Shown one piece after another: positions 6,567 through 13,611 of a stretch of DNA of 21,632 nucleotides. Positions within the stretch are counted from its first letter, which is position 1, and every line of letters starts with the position of its first letter. The notes below the pieces were generated by a model, which was not told the DNA's origin, did no database searches, and saw only the letters and a list, made by a program, of their open reading frames with translations. A program made the translations under genes and the position numbers. The DNA comes from a virus, in IMG/VR virus record IMGVR_UViG_3300049489_000557, positions 1 through 21,632 of that record. One strand, written 5' to 3'.

Positions 6567-7739
6567 TTACGCCGTGGCGTTCTTGAGGGTCTGGAGTTCC
6601 TGGAACGAACTCATCTTCTGGATCTCTTCCGGGCTGACGCCCCTGGCACGGTGGTTCGCCACGATGCCTTCCAGAACCGAGATGCGATCGGCGCGAGCGT
6701 CATCGCCGAGATTGCCGCCGGTCCCATCGACGTTGTGCCGAGCGAACAGGTTGGCGGGCGCCATCCCTTCGAATCCTTCACGGAAGGCGGCGAACTGCTC
6801 GTCGCTCATGGGCTGGATCACGGCACGAAACTTGGCTGCCTGCGGGCCGGTGATGACCCTGGCGCTCACCAGGCCGTCCAAGAATGCGGTGCGGCTGGAC
6901 TCGATGGTCTCGGTCCGGAAGGTCTCCAACGACACGATGTGTGCCTGCACCGCCGCGTAGTCCGAGACGTCCTCGATCCCGTTGATGCGGAAGACGTGGG
7001 GCTGCATGTTGGCTCGATGTGCTCCCACTGGCTCACGAGTCTGATCAGCAGCAGCAACGGCAGCGTCATCGTCAGCCTGAGCAGCGGCCTGATCAGCAGC
7101 AGCCCGAGCAGCGGCCTGATCAGCAGCAGCCTGGTCGGCAGCGGCCTGGTCGGCAGCGGCCTGGTCGGCAGCGGCCTGGTCGGCAGCGGCCTGGTCGGCG
7201 ACAGCATCGGCGTCATCCTGGTTGGTCTGGTCATTGGAAGTGGTCATGTCATCTCCGTGGTCGGCGATCCGGTACAGGCCCTCGACCGCTGGGAAGTCAA
7301 CGAACGCAAGGCCGAGCACCACAGGATCGTACTTTGTTCCATCATTTGCAACGTATGCGCCGATCTCGATGGATCGGTTGCGGTACTTCTTCTCGTCCCA
7401 CTTGCCCTTGGCCTCCCAGGAAGCCCACTCCCAGTCGCCGAACAGGAAGTCGCCAACGCGACGAACCGAAAGGAAGTATCCGACAACGTCCTTGATCGAG
7501 ATGGTGTGATCTTCGCGAACCGGGACGTTCGGGACGATGTTGGCGTCACGCAGCAAGTAGAAGTTCTCCACCGCGGCGTCGAGATCGTCGTGGGTCCAGG
7601 TCCGCTCGCGCCCGAACATGTCTGTGAACGTGCCGACGCGAAAGATCTTGATATCGCGCTCGATCAGGTCGCTCGACTGAGCGACCATCAGGTCAAGTTC
7701 GGAGAACCCGAACTTGAACGAGGCTTCGATACCGGTCAT
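6567..7739 (-). CDS. Prohead protease fused to scaffold
   Basis: A 390-residue protein, start taken as ATG 7739; an in-frame ATG at 7769 is an alternative and neither has a clear ribosome binding site. Residues about 1-160 (IERDIKIFRVGTFTDMFGRE, RTWTHDDLDAAVENF, then LGLAFVDFPAVEGL) match Mu gpI-type capsid maturation proteases, which share 'i.i...G.ftd..G....t..dl...v.nf' and 'l....fp.v.gl'. Residues about 180-231 are Ala-Asp-Gln repeats forming a linker or long helix. The C-terminal part (about 240-390) is helical and should act as scaffold. Protease-scaffold fusions let the scaffold be degraded as the head matures. Catalytic residues were not assigned with confidence. The position before decoration and capsid genes is standard. 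Confidence 0.75.
   Translation of the reverse strand: MTGIEASFKFGFSELDLMVAQSSDLIERDIKIFRVGTFTDMFGRERTWTHDDLDAAVENFYLLRDANIVPNVPVREDHTISIKDVVGYFLSVRRVGDFLFGDWEWASWEAKGKWDEKKYRNRSIEIGAYVANDGTKYDPVVLGLAFVDFPAVEGLYRIADHGDDMTTSNDQTNQDDADAVADQAAADQAAADQAAADQAAADQAAADQAAARAAADQAAAQADDDAAVAAADQTREPVGAHRANMQPHVFRINGIEDVSDYAAVQAHIVSLETFRTETIESSRTAFLDGLVSARVITGPQAAKFRAVIQPMSDEQFAAFREGFEGMAPANLFARHNVDGTGGNLGDDARADRISVLEGIVANHRARGVSPEEIQKMSSFQELQTLKNATA
7044..7202. repeat. 15-bp tandem repeats encoding Ala-Asp-Gln-Ala-Ala
   Basis: The plus strand repeats GCGGCCTGGTCGGCA in tandem at 7125-7200, with more diverged copies (GCAGCGGCCTGATCA) continuing to about 7044. On the coding strand the repeat gives ADQAA blocks in the linker between the protease and scaffold parts. 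The copies nearest the protease are the most uniform, which suggests recent expansion there. Confidence 0.88.
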
Positions 7740-7787
7740 GGTTCGGCATCGTACACGTAAGACCTGCATCGAATGCCAGCATTGGAT

Positions 7788-8033
7788 TCAATCTCGCTTT
7801 TGGACTTCCATGATCTCGCCCAACTTGATGCGCCAAACCCTGTTGCACTCTCGGCATACGATCTCGACCCGCCCCCCGAACACTCGCATGTCCAGCAGGG
7901 AACGGGCGCCCTTCATGTGGCGAACCCACAGGAATGGGGCACCGCCCTCGATGCCAGCCTTGGCGAGAAGTGGACGGCGAGAACAAACACACCGAACCTC
8001 CTGGGGCGCTTCGATATCAGGCACCCACTCCAC
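7788..8033 (-). CDS. Small Com-like zinc-ribbon protein
   Basis: The start is taken as GTG 8033 (VEWVPDIEAPQEV), overlapping the portal gene by 17 bases; GTG 8024 is an alternative and neither has a strong ribosome binding site. The 81-residue product has a CVC pair at residues 15-17, followed by RRPLLAKA, and VEIVCRECNRVW with Cys 60 and 63. This layout (Cys pair, 'lLak', later 'veikC.rC') is that of Com-type zinc ribbons, named after the Mu mom translational activator, and similar small proteins occur near phage head genes. Function here is unknown; zinc binding is inferred from the four cysteines. Confidence 0.68.
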   Translation of the reverse strand: MEWVPDIEAPQEVRCVCSRRPLLAKAGIEGGAPFLWVRHMKGARSLLDMRVFGGRVEIVCRECNRVWRIKLGEIMEVQKRD

Positions 8034-9408
8034 CCGTCGGGGGGTCGGAGGGGGACGCCACGCTCTCGGTGCGGTCGGTGCGCCCAACTTCGTCGCGCCC
8101 GTCCGCCTGTTGGGTGTCCTGCCCTTGGACCTCGCGCACTTCAGAGAGCCTCATCCCCAAAGCCATGCCGAGGTCGTCGAGGTCAACGGAGGCCGCACCG
8201 GTTCGCAGCAGCGTGGTGATCATCGCCCGAATGGTCTCCACGTTGTCTCGGCCGAAAGGGCGAATCTTCCACTGGACCGGGGGGGCCTTGGGACTGAAGT
8301 TGTAGCCCTTGATGCGCTCGCAGATGTAAGGGTCGATGTACTCCTTGATGTCCGACGCCAAGGCGTTGAGGGCGTGCATCCAGGTCTGAGTATGCTGAAC
8401 GCCCAGATTCAGGGAGCCGCGGTCGCCGGAGCGCATGAGCAGCATGGGAGTGAAGATGGCGAGGCTGATTTCTTCGTCCAGGCGGGACAGATACCGCTCG
8501 AAGTCGGCCCCACGCATCTGGGACTCCAGGTACTCGATGTCGTACATATATTCGCTACGAACCGAAGCGGTGGGGTCGCGGTCGGACGGCAACACGACGC
8601 TGCCGCTGGAGCGGAGGCGCTGCATGGCGTTCTCCACGACCTGCTTGCCGGTCATCTCGACATCTTCGCCGTTCTCGTTCTTGAACTGGAACTCCTCCTG
8701 GAATGGAGCACGTCCGATCGGCGTGGGCTCGCCGAATCGTTCGAAGTAGCGGTTCGAGAAGAGGTGAACCAGCAGCGAGAAGTACCAAGGCACGAATGCC
8801 GGTTGCAGCAACTTGCGCCCGTAGTAGTTGCCGTGCTCCCGCAGCACCGGGTACCAGAACGACTGTTCGGGCGGGATGGGGTAGGAGAGCCCCGTCTTCT
8901 TGATCCCGTCAAAAACCTTAACTTTCGGAACGATGTGGTTCGAGACGCCCGGCGGACGGTAGGTGCTGGGCACCTCCTTCCAGTTGACGGCCGCCTGGCC
9001 CGGCGGAAGGTCCTTCACCTTGGAAATGAAGATATTGGCGTCGTTGTTGGCGTTGTCCCACTCCAGCACCATCGGCGAATAGCCAGCCCAGTAAGCGGTC
9101 GAAAGACCACGAACCAGTTGCGTCCAGATCAGGCGGAGATTCTGCTCGACGAGATCGGCAATCTTCTGGTCCTCGCACTCCACGTACCAATCGCACTGAT
9201 GAAGCATGAAGGTGATCATGGAAAGCGAGGCGTGGACCTGCGGATGCGTTCGCATCTCCGAATAGTCCGTCAGCGTCAACTTGGAAACGTCGAACATGAT
9301 CGCCGGAGAACCCGCGAACGGTTGATACTGATCGAGCCAGGTGTTGTCGAACGAGGGGCCCGTGGCGGGAGGTGCCGCCTTCTTGAAGAAATATGCTTCG
9401 CTGGACAT
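8017..9408 (-). CDS. Portal protein (DUF935 / Mu gp29-like)
   Basis: A 463-residue protein starting at ATG 9408 (MSSEAYFFKKAAPPAT), chosen because it forms a TGATG junction with the terminase stop and has AAGG eight bases upstream; GTG 9435 is a weaker alternative. Supporting segments are RTHPQVHASLSMITFMLHQC with DWYVE, a central WYFSLLVHLFSNRYFERFGE, and near the C-terminus the helix ERYLSRLDEEISLAIFTPML followed by GSLNLGVQHTQTWMHAL. These match DUF935-type portals, which have '.d..i...ilg' and 'gs.a...vh'. The portal forms the dodecameric ring through which terminase pumps DNA. It follows terminase and precedes the protease, as expected. The last 30 residues are a disordered, charged tail. 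Confidence 0.85.
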   Translation of the reverse strand: MSSEAYFFKKAAPPATGPSFDNTWLDQYQPFAGSPAIMFDVSKLTLTDYSEMRTHPQVHASLSMITFMLHQCDWYVECEDQKIADLVEQNLRLIWTQLVRGLSTAYWAGYSPMVLEWDNANNDANIFISKVKDLPPGQAAVNWKEVPSTYRPPGVSNHIVPKVKVFDGIKKTGLSYPIPPEQSFWYPVLREHGNYYGRKLLQPAFVPWYFSLLVHLFSNRYFERFGEPTPIGRAPFQEEFQFKNENGEDVEMTGKQVVENAMQRLRSSGSVVLPSDRDPTASVRSEYMYDIEYLESQMRGADFERYLSRLDEEISLAIFTPMLLMRSGDRGSLNLGVQHTQTWMHALNALASDIKEYIDPYICERIKGYNFSPKAPPVQWKIRPFGRDNVETIRAMITTLLRTGAASVDLDDLGMALGMRLSEVREVQGQDTQQADGRDEVGRTDRTESVASPSDPPTGGVGA

Positions 9409-12170
9409 CACATGCGCCTTGTCGGTGGTCTCCACTGGATCGGATCGGTGTCAACCCTCGGCGCAATCGGCGCTCGCGGCGTGCCGCCGACGAAAGCGGG
9501 ATGCGAACTTGGGCTCATTCTGCCATTACTAGCACCATCGACCCCCTCCTGGCTCCCCATGGGATTCACGGAGGACATTCGACGATGGAATCTCGGGTCG
9601 CCCATGATGCTGGAAACCACGCAAGCGATGGCGTCAGCGACGTCTTTGGAGCCGTCCGGCGGGTGATCAATCTTCGAGCCTTCGTCTTGGAGCTGGGACA
9701 GCTCCTTGTAAACGATGTCCATCAAAGTTGGGTCCGCCGGAGACGTTGGCACCATGTAGGGCGGGATCGCCACCCGACCCTCGACTACGGCATCATGCAG
9801 GTCGAAGAACGGCAGCGTAGTGCGGTCAGCAGACAAGACCTCCGTCATGATGCGACGCCGTTGAAGCTGCTGGCGCATGTCGGTGCTGTTGTGGATGAAG
9901 ACACCAGCCCCGATCGCGAAGTTGTGGTGCTCGTCGATGGAGAGGTCGTACACATCTTCGGTCTCGCCGCAATCCGTCACGGAGACGACCTTGTGATTGG
10001 ATCGGTCGCGCCGTCGATAGGTGACCGGCTCCGGCACGCAGCGTCCGTTGATCTCGCCGTAAGAAAAGTCATTCCAGCCGTTGAATCCGGCCTCCCTGAC
10101 TCTGGAGTAGATCAAGTCCTGAGACACGCCGAGTTCCTTGGCGGGAATCCTCCAGGAGTAGCCTCGGAACGGCTCCAGCATCTCGATCGTGACATCACGT
10201 CGCCGACGTCGAGCGTCCAGACCCGTTCGTCGCTTGTTCGACTCCGAGACAACCCGACTCATCTTCTCCCGGTGCCCTGGTTGCTCCCAGATTGCCTTGG
10301 CGTGCAGAACTCGATGATCGTGAATCGTCATCACCTCCAGGTTCTCGGGGGCGTTGTTTCGCTTGCCGAAATCCTTGTGGTGGACGATCTCGCCCTTCCG
10401 GAGCGGCGGGGCCACCATGCGGTGGGTGTACTGCCAGCGCCCCCCCGACTTGCGACCCGGCTGCATGACTCTCTCGTAGCCTTGAAGCCCCTTCCAGTCG
10501 TCGGGTGTCACGTCTCGGTAAAGCGGCATCAATGAGTCGCCGGGGCGCAGGTCACGAGCCTCGCGATACGAGCCGTCCCTCATCATGAATCGGTGATCGC
10601 AGGTGGTCTTCACGACCTCACCGTTGTCGAGCAGCACCTCCAACACCGGCTTCGTTCCGGTCTTCCATGCCTTGACGCATCGGCCCGGAACGATTCGCCC
10701 GGTGGCGTGGCTGTACGAGTATGTCCAGAAGCCGCCCTTGGGGTGGCTCTGAGCCAATTCGGCAATGGTTCGGTTCTGGCCGTCGAGCGTCGGGATGATC
10801 ATGTCACCTACGATACACTGGAAACCGTCGGTCGTGATCTTGGTGATGTTGAACTTGCGATCGTACTTGAGCTGATAGATGAGCTGCCGGATGTCGCCCA
10901 GATACAGCTCTCGCCCCGGAGGCGCCTGAATCCTCATCACCAAGTCAAAGATGATGAACGGCTTGCGCTCGTCGTCGTAGGTGACCATCTCGGCGACGTG
11001 GGCAATGGCGAGCCCCAGCGCGTCGCCGTCGGGCGAGAACGCGATGTCGATGTGACCAACTCGGGGGACACTGTTCTGGGCGCGCAAGCCATCATGGAAG
11101 TTGTTGTTGGCGTCCACAGGCACGAAGTTGCCGTAGCGCTCGATGTAGGCGGTCCGGCACAGGTCGATCTTCGATGGATCGTGGAACAGCGGGCTATTGA
11201 CTTCGGGCGGACGGCCAGCAAGGTCGCGTAGCGCCTTCTGGGGGCTGTTCAAGAAGTCTCGCTCATAGACGAGCGGCACCTCGATGATGTGTGACGGGAA
11301 GCCCTGGAGGGCGGCCAGGTCTTTCGTGGTGAACACGTAGCGCTGGGTGTCGTACCAGAAAGACGCCCTGCTCCCGTCCGGGTTGAGGAACTTCTCCCAG
11401 CCCATGGATTCCCAGATCGTGATCAGGCTCGTGTACGCCTTCGGGTCCTGGCGCATCTTGCGATACATCTTGGCGGCGAAGCCCGACGCCTTCTTCATCT
11501 GCCCGACAATCAACAAGAAACCGCGATCCTGGAAGCGAGAGGTGATGCGGCCGTGGATCGTGGTGTATCCCTGGTCGGCGTAGTCCTTGTTCTTGGTGAT
11601 CTTGTGGGAGTCGGCCTCGTCGAGAATGCCGCCCAGGATGTTGTAGCCCTCGAAGGTGGTCTCCGCGGAGTCGCCAGGGATGATCCAGACGTCCTTGGGG
11701 AATCGAAATTGGTTCTTGAATGCCTTGTCGTAGGGGTAGTTCTTCTTGAACCACGGCGAGTTGTCGATGCGCGCCTTGATGTCACCGAACACGACCTCCT
11801 TGGCCTGCGTCTCGGAAGTCGACATCTGCATGAAAGCGATTCGAGTGCCAGCCATCATCCCGAAGTGCCCCTGCGGGTCTTTCAAGCAAAGAACCCAGTG
11901 GGCCATGTAGGGAATGATGATCGAAGCCAAGGTGGTCTTGCCGACGCCGATGCCGCCAGTAAAGATGCCCTGCTCGTATCGAGCAATTCGGTCCGGATTG
12001 GTCTCGGTGCCAAAAATGTCGATGAGGATTTGCTTGAGAATCGGCCTGACGTTGTGCTCGATGTTCAAGTAATCCGGTCCGAGAAACTCCAGGATCGAAG
12101 CTGGCCTCTGCTCGAATTGAGGATTGTCCTTGAGCCAGACGAACTCGGCTTGGAAGCTAGTCGTCGTCAC
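9408..12170 (-). CDS. Terminase large subunit (TerL) interrupted by an intein
   Basis: The start is taken as GTG 12170, since CGAGGTCC lies upstream; GTG 12194 in frame has no ribosome binding site. The precursor is 920 residues; removing the 310-residue intein leaves 610. The ATPase part has Walker A GIGVGKTT (about 73-80) and Walker B with catalytic Glu in ILGGILDEAD (about 178-187). The nuclease part has HIDIAFSPDGDA (373-384), TKITTDGFQ directly before the intein with S762 after it, and HPPDGSKDVADAIA (836-849), the expected acidic motifs of the RNase H-like fold. TerL pumps DNA into the head and cuts concatemers. The gene overlaps the upstream 484-residue gene by 14 bases, and its stop overlaps the portal start. 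Confidence 0.95.
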   Translation of the reverse strand: MTTTSFQAEFVWLKDNPQFEQRPASILEFLGPDYLNIEHNVRPILKQILIDIFGTETNPDRIARYEQGIFTGGIGVGKTTLASIIIPYMAHWVLCLKDPQGHFGMMAGTRIAFMQMSTSETQAKEVVFGDIKARIDNSPWFKKNYPYDKAFKNQFRFPKDVWIIPGDSAETTFEGYNILGGILDEADSHKITKNKDYADQGYTTIHGRITSRFQDRGFLLIVGQMKKASGFAAKMYRKMRQDPKAYTSLITIWESMGWEKFLNPDGSRASFWYDTQRYVFTTKDLAALQGFPSHIIEVPLVYERDFLNSPQKALRDLAGRPPEVNSPLFHDPSKIDLCRTAYIERYGNFVPVDANNNFHDGLRAQNSVPRVGHIDIAFSPDGDALGLAIAHVAEMVTYDDERKPFIIFDLVMRIQAPPGRELYLGDIRQLIYQLKYDRKFNITKITTDGFQCIVGDMIIPTLDGQNRTIAELAQSHPKGGFWTYSYSHATGRIVPGRCVKAWKTGTKPVLEVLLDNGEVVKTTCDHRFMMRDGSYREARDLRPGDSLMPLYRDVTPDDWKGLQGYERVMQPGRKSGGRWQYTHRMVAPPLRKGEIVHHKDFGKRNNAPENLEVMTIHDHRVLHAKAIWEQPGHREKMSRVVSESNKRRTGLDARRRRRDVTIEMLEPFRGYSWRIPAKELGVSQDLIYSRVREAGFNGWNDFSYGEINGRCVPEPVTYRRRDRSNHKVVSVTDCGETEDVYDLSIDEHHNFAIGAGVFIHNSTDMRQQLQRRRIMTEVLSADRTTLPFFDLHDAVVEGRVAIPPYMVPTSPADPTLMDIVYKELSQLQDEGSKIDHPPDGSKDVADAIACVVSSIMGDPRFHRRMSSVNPMGSQEGVDGASNGRMSPSSHPAFVGGTPRAPIAPRVDTDPIQWRPPTRRM
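9888..10817 (-). mobile_element. Intein with HNH homing endonuclease inside TerL
   Basis: This 310-residue in-frame insertion begins with Cys (CIVGDMIIPTLDG, block A) and ends GVFIHN followed by Ser, the expected splice junction. Block B is present as VVKTTCDHRF, with the Thr-x-x-His pair. The C-terminal part (VSVTDCGETEDVYDLSIDEH, then HNFAIGAGVFIHN) is block F/G. Between them lies an HNH endonuclease core (GEIVHHKDFGKRNNAPENLE, then VMTIHDHRVLH), followed by an Arg-rich stretch and a likely helix-turn-helix (RIPAKELGVSQDLIYSRVRE). All splicing residues seen are intact, so it should splice and could spread by homing. It interrupts the second acidic motif of the nuclease domain. Confidence 0.95.
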
Positions 12171-13611
12171 TGGACTGGACCTCGATCGCGACACGATGGA
12201 TCGGCGGGTCTTCGCCGCGCATCACGGCTTCAACCTGCTCGATCGTGGCGTCGGCGAGGGGAATCCCGAACTGCTCCAACTTGGCCGCGACCCCCGCCAT
12301 GATCTCCTGCGGGGTGGCGCTGGCGACGGCGCCAGCGTTGGCGTTGACAATGCCGACGTTGACCCTGCCACTCGCCATCTGAGCGGCGATCGCCGGGTCC
12401 AGCAAGCGGGCCATCTGGATCGCTCGATCAAAGACGCCGTTGGCGAGAGTCGTCACCTGTGGGGAAAGTCTGTACTGGCCAGTCTGATTTGCGAGTTCTT
12501 GCTCAGTGAGGAGCGCTCGCTCCAGTCGCTCCGTGTTCGCGCTGAGGAGCGCACTGCACCCGTCGATGATGTCGCTCGCCTTGCGCGAGCGAAACTGGTT
12601 CGACAGCTTTTGACCTTCGGTTCCGTCCACGATGCAAATTGCTCCTGCCCGAGAGTATGGACAACGATGGGCTATTGTGCAAGTATCACAAAGCCACTTG
12701 TCGCCTATTTCGACGACTCGGGGCCTGTATCTCGTTGCCACGGGAACCCAATCGTCATCTGACGATTCGTAATCTACGGCACCGTCGGGGCTGCGACCCT
12801 GGAAGGCATACAACTTTTCCTGGTTTCGCTCGGCCCACAGCAGTGACTTCAAGTTGAAGCGGTATGCGAATTGCCCTCGCTCGGAGCGATCCTTCATGCG
12901 AACGAAACGCGCCAACGACTCGCCGATGAGCTTGCCCCAGTGGTTGAAGTCTCTCCAGGAGTCCATGTCGCGAAGAATCTGGCCGTTCGGCATCAGCAGG
13001 GTCGGCATGTCACCAACCCAGTCGATCGTCACGGGGTGGTCGAAGCCATCAACCGAGATGCCAACAGTACGGGCAACGCTCTTGCCGCCGTGAAAGTGGA
13101 AGCGCACATCGTAGACGCGCCGCATGTCAGAGACGTGGCTCATCATCCCTTGCCACTCGAAGCGGTCTTTGGGCGGGTTGCGGATCAAGACAATCGGGCG
13201 CTGACCAGGAACACACTTATAGGGCGTCGAGTCGCCCCAGAAGGTTCCCACCTCGTCGCCCGGTTTCGGGTAATCGCGACACAGGTCGCGAAGGCGATTG
13301 AGAGTGGAGTCACGGAACGACCAGCTTGGATAGGCGGCCACTGGACGGCTCCAGCCCTGTTCACTGCTGTAGAGCAGAGACACGCGGCCGTCGTACTCAA
13401 CCAGCAGCGCTTCCCAGGGTCTGCCCCTGCCGTAGAAGTCAAGTAGCCTCTTGGGGTCGATCGCCATGTTGCGCTTGAACTGGTAGGTCTTCTGAGTGAA
13501 GACGAACTTGGAAATCCCGAGGTCAAGGCAGATGTGGATGTTCTTGCCGGGGTTGAGGACCCAGAGTTGAGACCGTTCGGTCCACGGACTAGCGATTCTG
13601 TCGTCCGTCAT
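12157..13611 (-). CDS. Unknown 484-residue protein directly before terminase (possible small-terminase role)
   Basis: The start is ATG 13611 (MTDDRIASPW) with AAGGA six bases upstream; it overlaps the helicase-primase gene by 23 bases. I do not recognise the N-terminal 300 residues. A Cys cluster, C-x2-C-x5-C-x8-C (308, 311, 317, 326; CDTCTIAHRC at its start), could bind zinc or an iron-sulfur cluster. After it comes a helical stretch (about 340-410) that includes RSRKASDIIDGCSALLSANT, ERLERALLTEQELANQ and TTLANGVFDRAIQMARLLDP. Such a helical region, immediately before TerL, could serve in small-terminase-like DNA or TerL binding, but the protein is much longer than usual small subunits (about 100-200 residues). 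Replication-linked function is equally possible. Confidence 0.8.
   Translation of the reverse strand: MTDDRIASPWTERSQLWVLNPGKNIHICLDLGISKFVFTQKTYQFKRNMAIDPKRLLDFYGRGRPWEALLVEYDGRVSLLYSSEQGWSRPVAAYPSWSFRDSTLNRLRDLCRDYPKPGDEVGTFWGDSTPYKCVPGQRPIVLIRNPPKDRFEWQGMMSHVSDMRRVYDVRFHFHGGKSVARTVGISVDGFDHPVTIDWVGDMPTLLMPNGQILRDMDSWRDFNHWGKLIGESLARFVRMKDRSERGQFAYRFNLKSLLWAERNQEKLYAFQGRSPDGAVDYESSDDDWVPVATRYRPRVVEIGDKWLCDTCTIAHRCPYSRAGAICIVDGTEGQKLSNQFRSRKASDIIDGCSALLSANTERLERALLTEQELANQTGQYRLSPQVTTLANGVFDRAIQMARLLDPAIAAQMASGRVNVGIVNANAGAVASATPQEIMAGVAAKLEQFGIPLADATIEQVEAVMRGEDPPIHRVAIEVQSSDDD

Noticed and set aside
5718-7760. Long plus-strand open frame of 680 codons
   Set aside because: It is antisense to the decoration and protease-scaffold genes, whose sequences are clearly protein-like; its own composition is that of a shadow frame.
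7714-9666. Long plus-strand open frame of 650 codons
   Set aside because: It lies opposite the portal and Com-like genes and shows no domain or ribosome binding site.
12171-12194. Upstream GTG start for TerL at 12194
   Set aside because: It has no ribosome binding site, whereas GTG 12170 follows a CGAGGTCC site; the alternative adds only eight residues.
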